Source: an uncultured Senegalimassilia sp. (GTDB lineage Bacteria; Actinomycetota; Coriobacteriia; Coriobacteriales; Eggerthellaceae). From it: a stretch of DNA of 64,000 bases. Made by a program: the position numbers and the translations under genes. The DNA is taken from NCBI GenBank assembly GCA_934630815.1, contig CAKTWI010000002.1, forward strand, positions 1-64,000, in the 5' to 3' direction. The notes under the pieces are model-generated. The model was not told the DNA's origin, ran no database searches, and saw only the letters and a program-made list of their open reading frames with translations. Of this stretch, positions 38,283-47,653 are shown piece after piece; the stretch's first letter is position 1; each line of letters begins with the position of its first letter.

Positions 38283-39455
38283 TCACAGCTCCAGGGTCTT
38301 GATGCGCCCGCCGCATACGGCTTCCGCGGGGATGTGCATGAGCAGATAGCGGCCGTCGTCGTCGGCGGCGGCCTGCGCTGCCTCGCCGATATGGACGACG
38401 GAAAGGTCGGTCATATCGGCCAGCTCGTCGAGCGTGTCCTTGCGCAAGGTGTCGGTGACCAGCATCGTCTTCGTGATGCCGTATGCGATGCGGACTTGGT
38501 TGAAGACGTCCATGTCGTGCGGCGGACTGGCTTCCAGCGGCAGGCTCAGCACCGTATCCATCATGTCCTCGAACCCGGCCAGCGAGTCGATGCGTTGCAC
38601 GTGCGCACCCTCGGCGTCCTTGCAGACGACCGTGTGGGCAAGGCCTTGACGCAGCAGGGCAAGGCTGAGGGCGGACAGCATGGCCATGACGCCGTTCACC
38701 GCCTCTTCGCGTCCGGCGCCTTCCTCCGGCCCCATATGGGCGTCGCGCAGAAGGGCGATATCGTAGTCGGTCGGCAGCGACGCCTCGCGCACCGTCAGGT
38801 CGCCGAATCGCGCCGACAGCTTCCAGTGCACCTGTTTGAACGAGTCGCCGTCGTGGAAATCGCGCATCTCGAACACTTCGGAGCGGTCCTGGCCGTGGCG
38901 GTCGTGGTCGTAGGAGGCTCCCGATTCGCTGGCCATGCGCCCGCGCGCGGGTAGGACGTCGATGTCGATCATGGGCGGGTAGACGGTGGCGGACCCGCTG
39001 AACGAGACGTCGGGGAAGGGGATGTCGAACAGGCCGAGCGCATCGACGGTGCCGACGGATGCCAGGTCGAGCACGTAATGTCCGCAGCAGGCGGCGTCGA
39101 TTGGGATCATGAACGTTTCCGTGGGGGCCATGTCGGGCGCGAGCAGCACCGTCATGCGCTCCTTGCGGCCCGTCAGGAGGTTTTTCACGTCCAGGACCAG
39201 GTCCATGTGGCTGCGCAGCGGCTTGGGGCGCGTGACGGTGACCTGCACGGCGAGCTTCTGACCGCACACGGCGGCCGCGGGCAGGTCGAAGGCGATGCGC
39301 GTGCGGGCGGCCGCGAGCGAGCCGGAAAAGCAGCTTGCCGCCGGCACCGCTAGGGCGCAGACGGCAAGCGCCAACGCCGCCGCGCTGTTGACGGCGAGGA
39401 ACGCCAGCACGGCAAGCGCGCACGCTATAGCGTATATGATTCGATTGCGCTTCAT
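38283..39455 (-). CDS. DUF58 protein (membrane anchored, vWA-like)
   Basis: 390 residues from ATG 39455; a longer frame to 40037 is antisense-type sequence over the MoxR gene. Two adjacent hydrophobic helices (about 5-45) anchor it. The DUF58 signature is seen as EVFEMRDFHDGDSFKQVHWKLSAR followed by LTVRE. DUF58 proteins are thought to work with MoxR ATPases in maturation or assembly of surface complexes. It is 47 bases after the moxR stop and 1 base before the transglutaminase-like gene. Confidence 0.88.
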   Translation of the reverse strand: MKRNRIIYAIACALAVLAFLAVNSAAALALAVCALAVPAASCFSGSLAAARTRIAFDLPAAAVCGQKLAVQVTVTRPKPLRSHMDLVLDVKNLLTGRKERMTVLLAPDMAPTETFMIPIDAACCGHYVLDLASVGTVDALGLFDIPFPDVSFSGSATVYPPMIDIDVLPARGRMASESGASYDHDRHGQDRSEVFEMRDFHDGDSFKQVHWKLSARFGDLTVREASLPTDYDIALLRDAHMGPEEGAGREEAVNGVMAMLSALSLALLRQGLAHTVVCKDAEGAHVQRIDSLAGFEDMMDTVLSLPLEASPPHDMDVFNQVRIAYGITKTMLVTDTLRKDTLDELADMTDLSVVHIGEAAQAAADDDGRYLLMHIPAEAVCGGRIKTLEL

Positions 39456-39502
39456 CTGCCCTGTTCGCCTTTCGCCCAGTTCGGTTCGCCGTCGGCGCTT
39501 CG

Positions 39503-40456
39503 CTAGGCGCGGCCGCGCGCCCGGCCCATGGAGGGCGCGGCGACCTCGTTCATGACCTGGTCGAGCACGGTGTCGGCGTCGATGGACTCGATGCGCGCCT
39601 GAGGCTTGAGCACCAGGCGGTGCGCGCAGGTGGCCTTGAACACCTCGCGCACGTCCTCGGGCGTGACGAAGTCGCGCTCGCGGATGAGGGCGCAGGCGCG
39701 GGACATGCGGGTGAGCGCGATGATGCCGCGGGGGCTGATGCCCAGCTCCACCAGCTCCAACTCGCGCGTGCGCTCGCACAGCGCCACGATGTAGGCGAGC
39801 ACGCTGTCGGCGACGTTGATGTTGCCCAGGAAGTTCTGCACCTCCAGCAGGTCGTCTCGGTCGATCTTGGCCTGCACGGAATCCAACGGATTCGCGTAGC
39901 GCTTGGCCTTCAAAATCTCCATCTGGTCGTCGGCAGACGGGTATCCGATGGACAGGCGGACCATGAAGCGGTCCAGCTGGCTGTCGGGAAGCGGCTGCGT
40001 GCCGGTCGAGCCCACGGGGTTCTCCGTGGCGATGCACACGAACGGGCGCGGCAACTTGTGCGTGACGCCGTCCACGGTGACCGACAGCTCCTCCATGACC
40101 TCGAGCAGGGCGGATTGGGTTTTCGCGCTGGTGCGGTTGATCTCGTCGCCCAGCAAGAGGTTGCAGTTCACGGCGCCCCAGGTGAAGCGGAACTCGTGGG
40201 CGTCTCGGTCGTACATGGAGAAGCCCGTGATGTCGGAGGGCATGGTGTCGGGTGTGAACTGCACGCGCTTGTACTCCAGGTCAAGCGCCTTCGACAGCGC
40301 CAGCGCCAGCGTGGTCTTGCCGGTGCCGGGGACGTCCTCGAGCAGGATATGGCCGCCGGCATAGATGGCCATGAGGGCCTTCTCGATGACGTCCCTTTTC
40401 CCGACGAGGGCCTTGCCCACTTCGTCGACGATGGCGCGCGATTGCTCGACGATCAT
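39503..40456 (-). CDS. MoxR-family AAA+ ATPase
   Basis: 317 residues. Walker A is VPGTGKTTLA (GTGKT at 44-48), Walker B is LLLGDEINR, and sensor-type segments ENPVGSTGTQPLPDSQLDRF and the C-terminal lid (ALTRMSRACALIRERDFVTPEDVREVF) are all standard. MoxR proteins are chaperone-like ATPases that act with vWA/DUF58 partners. It follows the upstream kinase gene by 5 bases. Confidence 0.93.
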   Translation of the reverse strand: MIVEQSRAIVDEVGKALVGKRDVIEKALMAIYAGGHILLEDVPGTGKTTLALALSKALDLEYKRVQFTPDTMPSDITGFSMYDRDAHEFRFTWGAVNCNLLLGDEINRTSAKTQSALLEVMEELSVTVDGVTHKLPRPFVCIATENPVGSTGTQPLPDSQLDRFMVRLSIGYPSADDQMEILKAKRYANPLDSVQAKIDRDDLLEVQNFLGNINVADSVLAYIVALCERTRELELVELGISPRGIIALTRMSRACALIRERDFVTPEDVREVFKATCAHRLVLKPQARIESIDADTVLDQVMNEVAAPSMGRARGRA

Positions 40457-40461
40457 GATAC

Positions 40462-42105
<1,644 letters not shown>

Positions 42106-42496
42106 GTCACCTCCAAAATTCGAAACTGTACTAGTATGCCATGGATCACACGGGGAAGGACGGCGATTCAACTCTTGTTTAAAGAAAAAGGTCAACGAAA
42201 ACAATCAGGTAAGGGGGGTGACGCGAAAGCAGTGGATGGGAGGGGAGACAAGCTCGCCAAGCCGGCCGGAGGTGCGTTCACGTTCGGCGCGCAACTGCGC
42301 TGATGCTGTCGGGTTCGCCCGCTTCGCCGGCGTGTCGTTTACAATGGGCGGCATATGCAGGAAAGCCAGGTTGAAGGGCGGGCGCGTGCCCGTGCCGCAT
42401 CGGGCGGATGCCGGCCGCGCGCGGGGCTGATGCCCGCGACGCGCCCGATCGCGCCCGCGCAACCAGGGAGAAACCGCTAGAAGCGAAGGAAACCTT
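42106..42496. other. Spacer between the kinase cluster and the phosphoglucomutase gene
   Basis: 391 bases without a gene, between divergent transcription units. TTTACAATG near 42337 offers a TACAAT -10 box for the plus-strand gene. ACTAGTA near 42130 is a short palindrome on the kinase side. Neither has a good -35 partner, so promoter calls would be weak. No other structure was seen. Confidence 0.35.
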
Positions 42497-44206
42497 ATGA
42501 GCGATATCGATGTGCGCGCCGAGCTTGCGCATTGGATTGAGAACGTGCAGGACGCCGATCTGGCGGCCGAGCTGGCCGACATGCAGGCGAAGGCCGACGC
42601 CGGCGACGACGCCGCGATGACCGACGCCTTCTTCCAGAACCTGTCGTTCGGCACCGCGGGCCTGCGCGGCGTGCTGGGCGCCGGCACGAACCGCATGAAC
42701 ACCTACACGGTGGGTCGCGCCACGCAGGGCTTCGCCGATTACCTGAACGCGAACTTCGAAAACCCCTCTGTCGCCATCGCCCGCGACAGCCGCAACAACG
42801 GAGAGCTGTTCGTGCGCACCACGGCCGCCATCATGGCCGCCAACGGCGTGATGGCCTACGTGTATCCGCGCATCTCCCCGGTTCCCACGCTTTCGTGGGC
42901 CGTGCGCGACCTGGGTTGCTCGGGCGGCATCTGCATGACGGCTAGCCACAACCCCGCGCCGTACAACGGCTACAAGGCCTACGGCCCCGATGGCTGCCAG
43001 ATCACCAGCCAGGCTGCCGCCGCCATTTCCGCGGCCATCGCCGGAACCGATGCGTTCACGGGCGTGAAGTCCATGGACTTCGACGAGGCCGTGGCGTCGG
43101 GCAAGGTCAAGTGGATCGAAGACGCCGTGCTCGAGCGCTACTACGACGCGGTGCTGGCGCAGTCGGTGAACAACCTGTCTGGCGAGCAGATCGCCGCCGC
43201 CCCGTTGAAGCTGGTGTACACGCCGCTCAACGGCACGGGCCTGGTCCCCGTGACCACGGTGCTCGCGCGCGCGGGCGTCTCCGACGTCACCGTGGTGCCC
43301 GAGCAGGAGCAGCCCGACGGCAACTTCCCCACCTGCCCGTACCCCAACCCCGAGATCCGCGAGGCCATGCAGAAGGGCATCGACCTGTGCGAGCAGGTGC
43401 ATCCCGACCTGCTGCTGGCCACCGACCCCGACGCCGACCGCGTGGGCGTTGCCTGCAAGGACGGCAGCGACTACACGCTTCTGACCGGCAACGAGATGGG
43501 CGTGCTGCTGCTCGACTACGTGTGCCGCATGCGCGCCGAGCGCGGCGAGGACCTGGCGCGCAAGGTGGCCGTGACCACCATCGTGTCGTCGGCCATGGTC
43601 GACGCGCTGGCCGCGGAATACGGCTTCGAGCTGCGCCGTTGCCTGACGGGCTTCAAGTACATCGGCGACATCATCACCGAGCTGGCCGACGCGGGCGAGG
43701 CCGATCGCTTCATCTTCGGCTTCGAGGAAAGCTACGGCTACCTGTCCGGCGACCATGTGCGCGACAAGGACGCCGTGAACGCCAGCCTGCTCATCTGCCA
43801 GATGGCACAGGAGTACAAGCTGGCGGGCAAGAACCTGGCGCAGGCCATGCGCGACCTGTACGCCAAGCACGGCTGGTGGCTCAACCGCACCGTGTCGCTG
43901 TCCTACCCCGGCGCCGACGGCGCGGCGAAGATGGCCGACCTCATGGCGGGCCTGCGCACCAACGCGCCGGCCGAGCTGGCCGGCCGCAAGGTCGAGGCCG
44001 TGGTCGACTACCAGGGCGGCGTGAACGGCCTGCCTTCCGCCAACGTGGTGGAGTTCGACGTGGAAGGCGGCAACAAGGTCATCGTGCGCCCGAGCGGCAC
44101 CGAGCCGAAGATCAAGCTGTACGTGTTCGCGAAGGACGCCAGCCGCGAGGCAGCCGACGCGCTGCTCGACGAACTGGAGGCAGCCGGCCGCCAACTGTTG
44201 GCCTAG
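42497..44206 (+). CDS. Phosphoglucomutase/phosphomannomutase-type enzyme
   Basis: 569 residues from ATG 42497 (GAAGGAAACC upstream). Alpha-D-phosphohexomutase features are complete: FGTAGLRGVLGAGTNRMN, the phosphoserine loop MTASHNPAPYNGYKAYG (Ser150), the metal loop DPDADRVGV, the sugar-binding GFEESYGYL and the phosphate-binding RPSGTEPKIKLY. It interconverts the 1- and 6-phosphates of hexoses. The length fits the larger phosphoglucomutase group, so glucose is likely, but mannose cannot be excluded. Confidence 0.93.
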   Translation: MSDIDVRAELAHWIENVQDADLAAELADMQAKADAGDDAAMTDAFFQNLSFGTAGLRGVLGAGTNRMNTYTVGRATQGFADYLNANFENPSVAIARDSRNNGELFVRTTAAIMAANGVMAYVYPRISPVPTLSWAVRDLGCSGGICMTASHNPAPYNGYKAYGPDGCQITSQAAAAISAAIAGTDAFTGVKSMDFDEAVASGKVKWIEDAVLERYYDAVLAQSVNNLSGEQIAAAPLKLVYTPLNGTGLVPVTTVLARAGVSDVTVVPEQEQPDGNFPTCPYPNPEIREAMQKGIDLCEQVHPDLLLATDPDADRVGVACKDGSDYTLLTGNEMGVLLLDYVCRMRAERGEDLARKVAVTTIVSSAMVDALAAEYGFELRRCLTGFKYIGDIITELADAGEADRFIFGFEESYGYLSGDHVRDKDAVNASLLICQMAQEYKLAGKNLAQAMRDLYAKHGWWLNRTVSLSYPGADGAAKMADLMAGLRTNAPAELAGRKVEAVVDYQGGVNGLPSANVVEFDVEGGNKVIVRPSGTEPKIKLYVFAKDASREAADALLDELEAAGRQLLA

Positions 44207-44227
44207 CGTAACCGGCAAGATTCCAAC

Positions 44228-44266
44228 CCCCGGACGCTTTGGGGACGTAGCGCCAAGCGTCCGGGG
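44228..44266 (+). terminator. Terminator of the phosphoglucomutase gene, also a copy of the 33-bp palindromic repeat
   Basis: The stem CCCCCGGACGCTT pairs with AAGCGTCCGGGGG and is followed by CTTTTGC. The core 44231-44263 is related to the dispersed palindromic repeats at 44761, 44833, 52773 and 52869, here in the reverse orientation. Confidence 0.8.
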
Positions 44267-44434
44267 GCTTTTGCATCTTTAGGGCGTTCTTGGGAAGGCG
44301 TTCCGCGTTTTGCGATGGGGCTTGGATGCCATGGAGCAACATCCATGCGCCCCAAGGTGTCGTTCTTGGATACGCTCGCGTCGCACGAGCGCGCCCGGGA
44401 TGCTGATTCAATGATTTGAGCAAAGGGGGATGGC

Positions 44435-44746
44435 ATGGCCTCGAAGAAGAATCGCTCTTCCTGGGCGAAGGAGAAAGCGCAGTTCAACGCGCAGTTGGGC
44501 GGTTTCGATGCGCTCGACGACGTGTTCGCGCGGGAGGACTCGCGCCATGCCCATCTTTCGGAGGAACGCGAATCCGCGCAGCGATACAAGGCGTGCGAAT
44601 CGAAGAACCGCTACGCCACGCTTGCAGAGGCGCAGGAAAACCTCGCCTGGTGCCAGAAGCAGGGCAAACGTGGCCTGCAGATCTACGAATGCCCCTATTG
44701 CGGCGGCTGGCATCTAACCTCACATCCCTGGGAGGATGCAAGGTAG
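44435..44746 (+). CDS. Small protein with a C-terminal Cys/His cluster
   Basis: 103 residues from ATG 44435 (AAAGGGGG upstream). The N-terminal half is charged. The C-terminal half, KACESKNRYATLAEAQENLAWC then LQIYECPYCGGWHLTS, holds Cys residues in a CPYC pair plus a following WHLT, a pattern of small zinc-ribbon-like proteins often found in actinobacterial and phage contexts. Its function is unknown. It lies between the phosphoglucomutase terminator and two palindromic repeats. Confidence 0.65.
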   Translation: MASKKNRSSWAKEKAQFNAQLGGFDALDDVFAREDSRHAHLSEERESAQRYKACESKNRYATLAEAQENLAWCQKQGKRGLQIYECPYCGGWHLTSHPWEDAR

Positions 44747-44760
44747 CGGTTTCCCTATTT

Positions 44761-44793
44761 CGGACAGTTAGTGCTACGTTCCCGAAATGTCAG
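44761..44793. repeat. 33-bp palindromic repeat, family 2
   Basis: Begins CGGACAGTTAGTGCTACG and ends GAAATGTC. An imperfect hairpin matching the copies at 44833, 52869 and, reversed, 44231 and 52773. Confidence 0.7.
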
Positions 44794-44832
44794 GCGTCGA
44801 CTTTGCCGCCCGGCATGTGGCTCGAAAGGTTT

Positions 44833-44865
44833 TGGGCGGTTAACGCTGCGTCCTCGGAGTGTCCG
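44833..44865. repeat. 33-bp palindromic repeat, family 2
   Basis: Reads GGTTAACGCTGCGTCCTC then GGAGTGTCCG. Same orientation as the copy at 44761, 40 bases before it, and close to the promoter of the NrfD-like gene. Confidence 0.7.
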
Positions 44866-44901
44866 GATATATAGGCGGCGACCTTCATGATCCCCCAGGT
44901 T

Positions 44902-44931
44902 TTGCCTGCTGCGCCGTTGGTTGGGTATACT
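44902..44931 (+). promoter_or_regulatory. Candidate promoter of the NrfD-like gene
   Basis: TTGCCT (44902-44907), an 18-base spacer and TATACT (44926-44931), 27 bases before the GTG start. Confidence 0.45.
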
Positions 44932-44957
44932 GCGGCGTGGTAAGGGAAGGGGTGCGC

Positions 44958-45824
44958 GTGTTCAGCGATTTCGCTATCTGGTATTTGTTTCTCGCCGGCA
45001 CGGCCGGAGGCGCGTTCCTGTGCGCCACGGTGATGGATGTCCGCGCGAACCCCGGCTGGGATGTGCGTCGCGTGCCGCTTTGCGCGCGATGCGGCATGCT
45101 CGGCGCCTTCGGGCTTTTGGCGCTGGCGGCGCTCATGCTGTTCTGCGATCTGGGGAACCCCTTCGATATATGGTACCTGTTCGAGAACCCGCTGTGCTCC
45201 ATCGTGTCGATGGGCGCATGGCTGATCATGCTGGGGTTGGCGCTCTCGTTGGCGGTATCGGCCATGATCGCCGCAAAGGTGGACGTGCCGTATCTGTTCC
45301 GCTTCCTGGAAATCGCCGGTGCTGTGGCGGCCGTCGGCGTGATGGGCTATACCGGCGTGCTGCTGTCGTCGATGGCGGCCGTCGAGTTTTGGAACACCTG
45401 GCTTCTGGTCGCGCTGTTCGTCGTGTCCGCCGTAAGCTGCGGCTGCGCCTTTATCTTGCTCTCTGCTTTCATCCTCTCGGGATCAGCGCAAAGGTTCCCG
45501 GCGCTGAAAGGCGCTGCCCGCCTGTTGCGCGCGGCGGAGCTTGTCGTGCTGGTCGCGTTCCTTGCGTCGCGGTGGTTGGCGGGCGGCGCGGCGCAGCGGT
45601 CTTGCGAACTGCTGTTTTCGGGACAGCTTGCAGGGATCTTCTGGGGCGGGCTCGTGCTGTGCGGCTTCGTCATCCCGGTCTTTGCGGACTTGATCGCGCG
45701 CGTGGCCCCCGTGCCGGTCTTGCGGCAGATAAGCGCCGCTTCGACGTTGGCCGGCGGGCTGTGCCTGCGATATTGCGTGGTGCTCGCGGCTTCGCACACC
45801 CCGATTTCGCTGATTGTGACATAA
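44958..45824 (+). CDS. NrfD/DmsC-like membrane protein, stand-alone
   Basis: 288 residues from GTG 44958, chosen over the earlier ATG 44859 because AAGGGAAGG sits 7 bases upstream and the encoded protein then begins with a membrane segment (MFSDFAIWYLFLAGTAGGAF), as usual for the family. About eight hydrophobic helices follow. Such proteins carry electrons between quinone and a periplasmic FeS-molybdoprotein pair. Here no partner is adjacent; the nearest set is 2.7 kb downstream and has its own NrfD protein. It may be a second anchor subunit or a remnant of a larger operon. Confidence 0.75.
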   Translation: MFSDFAIWYLFLAGTAGGAFLCATVMDVRANPGWDVRRVPLCARCGMLGAFGLLALAALMLFCDLGNPFDIWYLFENPLCSIVSMGAWLIMLGLALSLAVSAMIAAKVDVPYLFRFLEIAGAVAAVGVMGYTGVLLSSMAAVEFWNTWLLVALFVVSAVSCGCAFILLSAFILSGSAQRFPALKGAARLLRAAELVVLVAFLASRWLAGGAAQRSCELLFSGQLAGIFWGGLVLCGFVIPVFADLIARVAPVPVLRQISAASTLAGGLCLRYCVVLAASHTPISLIVT

Positions 45825-45826
45825 TG

Positions 45827-45847
45827 ATAGTTCATTAGGTAAACTAT
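45827..45847. promoter_or_regulatory. Inverted repeat upstream of the GntR gene, candidate autoregulatory operator
   Basis: ATAGTT (45827-45832) and AACTAT (45842-45847) with a 9-base spacer in an AT-rich patch between the NrfD-like stop and the regulator gene. GntR/YtrA regulators usually bind such sites next to their own gene. Confidence 0.45.
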
Positions 45848-45951
45848 GCGCTGGCGCAAGGCGCTTCAGGTCCGCGCGAAAGCAGGAAACCGGGCATGTG
45901 ACGGCTCTAAGCGCCTTAAGCGAAACATATCGATACGGAACGGGGCGGGCC

Positions 45952-46392
45952 ATGACGGCGATTTCCAACACAAGGCAAACCGGCGAATCCGCGCTGGTCG
46001 CCGATAAGGATCTCATCACCATCGACGAGGAGAGCGGCATCCCCATTTGGATGCAGCTGCGCAACAGGCTGGTGTACTTGGTGGTGTCGGGCACGTTCTC
46101 TCCCGGCATGAAGCTGCCGACGGTGCGCGACCTGTCCTCGTCGCTGAAGGTGAACTACAACACGGTCAGCAAGGTGTATCGCGATATCGAGAAGGACGGC
46201 TACGTCATCACGCGCCGCGGCAAGGGCACGTTCGTGGCCGAGATCAACTCGAACGGCTACGAGGCGCAAGACGCGAAAGCCGCGGTGGATATGCTGATCG
46301 ACAAATTCCTGGAGCAATGCAAGGAGCTGGGGCTGTCCGAGGCGGATGCCGCCGCGGCGGTGGCGAAGCGGGCAGGGGGGATGTTCGTATGA
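45952..46392 (+). CDS. GntR-family transcriptional regulator (YtrA-like)
   Basis: 146 residues from ATG 45952; GTG 45898 in frame would add 18 residues, and the choice is uncertain. The winged helix-turn-helix is clear: IPIWMQLRNRLVYLVVSGTF, MKLPTVRDLSSSLKVNYNTV and SKVYRDIEKDGYVITRRGKGTF. The short C-terminus lacks a ligand domain, as in the YtrA group, which usually controls adjacent transport or membrane genes. Its stop overlaps the slipin start (ATGA), so the two are coupled. Confidence 0.88.
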   Translation: MTAISNTRQTGESALVADKDLITIDEESGIPIWMQLRNRLVYLVVSGTFSPGMKLPTVRDLSSSLKVNYNTVSKVYRDIEKDGYVITRRGKGTFVAEINSNGYEAQDAKAAVDMLIDKFLEQCKELGLSEADAAAAVAKRAGGMFV

Positions 46393-47336
46393 GAAGGTTC
46401 GGACCGCAGCGCGGGCATCGTGGAAGCGAGCAGGCGGACGTCGCGTTCGCCAACGTGTCGCACGAGTCGCCCGACAACATCATCACCGAAAAGGACGCAA
46501 GCCGCGTAGGCGTGTACAGCTTCGCCCTGCTTATGTTCGCGGCGGGTTTTGCCGCCGTTTTCGTCCTCTCGTCGCCGTGGCTGAGCGTGTTCACCGTGCT
46601 CGGCTCGGCGGCGGCGGGGCTTTTGCTCGCGTCGACGCTGCGCGTGGCGGCGCAATGGGAGCACGTGGCGCTGCTGCGCTTCGGCAGGTTCCGCAAGATC
46701 GCGGGCCCGGGCGTGTACGTGGTCGTGCCGTTCGTGGACTCCGTGGCGATGCATATCGACCGCAGAACCATCACCACGGCGTTCTATGCCGAGCAGGCGC
46801 TGACGTCCGACCTGGTCAGCGTCGACGTTGACGCCATCTTGTTCTGGATGGTCTATGACTCCGAGAAGGCGTGCCTCGAGGTGGCGAACTTCCCGCAGGC
46901 CGTGCGCCGTGCGGCGCAGACAGCGGTGCGCGACGCCATCGGCCAGGTAACGCTCGCCGAGCTTTCCGTCCGCCGTCGCCAGCTCGATCACGAGCTGCAG
47001 GAGTTCATGGCCGAAAAGTGCGAGGAGTGGGGCATCAGCGTCATCTCCGTGGAGATCCGCAACATCAAGATCCCGAAGGAGCTGCAGGACTCGTTGGCGC
47101 GAGAGGCCCAGGCCGAGCGCGAGCGCGACGCCCGCGTGCTGCTGGCAGACGTCGAGCGCGAAATCTCGGAGATGTACGTGGAGGCGGCACGCGTGTACAA
47201 CGAGGAGCCGGGCGCCATGCAGCTGCGCGCCATGAACCTTTCCTATGAAAGCGCCCGCGACGGCAAGGGCGTCCTCCTTGCGCCCAGCAGCTTGGCCGAC
47301 GGCTTCGTCGACCTGGGCAAGGATATGACGAAGTAG
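46389..47336 (+). CDS. Slipin/stomatin (SPFH-domain membrane protein)
   Basis: 315 residues from ATG 46389, overlapping the GntR stop; a longer frame to 46047 lies inside the GntR gene. Two adjacent hydrophobic segments (about 40-85) are followed by the SPFH domain: ALLRFGRFRKIAGPGVYVVVPFVDSV, DAILFWMVYDSEKACLEVANF and AVRDAIGQVTLAELSVRRRQLD, then a helical region. Slipins organise membrane microdomains. Pairing with a YtrA-like regulator suggests membrane-stress control. Confidence 0.88.
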   Translation: MRRFGPQRGHRGSEQADVAFANVSHESPDNIITEKDASRVGVYSFALLMFAAGFAAVFVLSSPWLSVFTVLGSAAAGLLLASTLRVAAQWEHVALLRFGRFRKIAGPGVYVVVPFVDSVAMHIDRRTITTAFYAEQALTSDLVSVDVDAILFWMVYDSEKACLEVANFPQAVRRAAQTAVRDAIGQVTLAELSVRRRQLDHELQEFMAEKCEEWGISVISVEIRNIKIPKELQDSLAREAQAERERDARVLLADVEREISEMYVEAARVYNEEPGAMQLRAMNLSYESARDGKGVLLAPSSLADGFVDLGKDMTK

Positions 47337-47486
47337 CCGGGAAACGCTTCGGGCTTGCACTGCTGCAGCTGCCGATTCGATGGACCCAAAAGGCAAACAA
47401 GTCGGGAAATCACATGCTGCAGCAGGTAACAAGCAAACGTTTCCGCAGGTAGAAGATATTCTTTGCAAAATATAACCATTGAACTA

Positions 47487-47514
47487 TTGAACTAGTTCAA
47501 CATAAGAGTAATAT
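47487..47514 (+). promoter_or_regulatory. Promoter with a 14-bp palindromic operator for the molybdoenzyme operon
   Basis: A perfect palindrome TTGAACTAGTTCAA (47487-47500) overlaps a -35-like TTGAAC; 16 bases later is TAATAT (47509-47514). An extra TTGAAC half site lies at 47479-47484. The arrangement suggests a repressor or activator site at the promoter. The rest of the 317-base gap shows nothing else. Confidence 0.55.
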
Positions 47515-47653
47515 ACGGCTCGAGAGGTTGGCCATCCATGGTATGCACGAATGGGGGAGCTTGATCTCGGGCCGTTTCTTTCGCGCGGTTGCAAACGGGC
47601 GGAGGCGCGCGGTACGGGGTCGATGCTTTCGGAGAGATAACCGAGGAGGAGAG

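Noticed and set aside
42278..44218. 646-codon minus-strand frame opposite phosphoglucomutase
   Set aside because: Antisense artefact; the plus strand has all phosphohexomutase motifs.
44859..44957. Upstream ATG start for the stand-alone NrfD-like gene
   Set aside because: The extra 33 residues are not membrane-like, overlap a palindromic repeat and the promoter, and lack a ribosome site; GTG 44958 has one.
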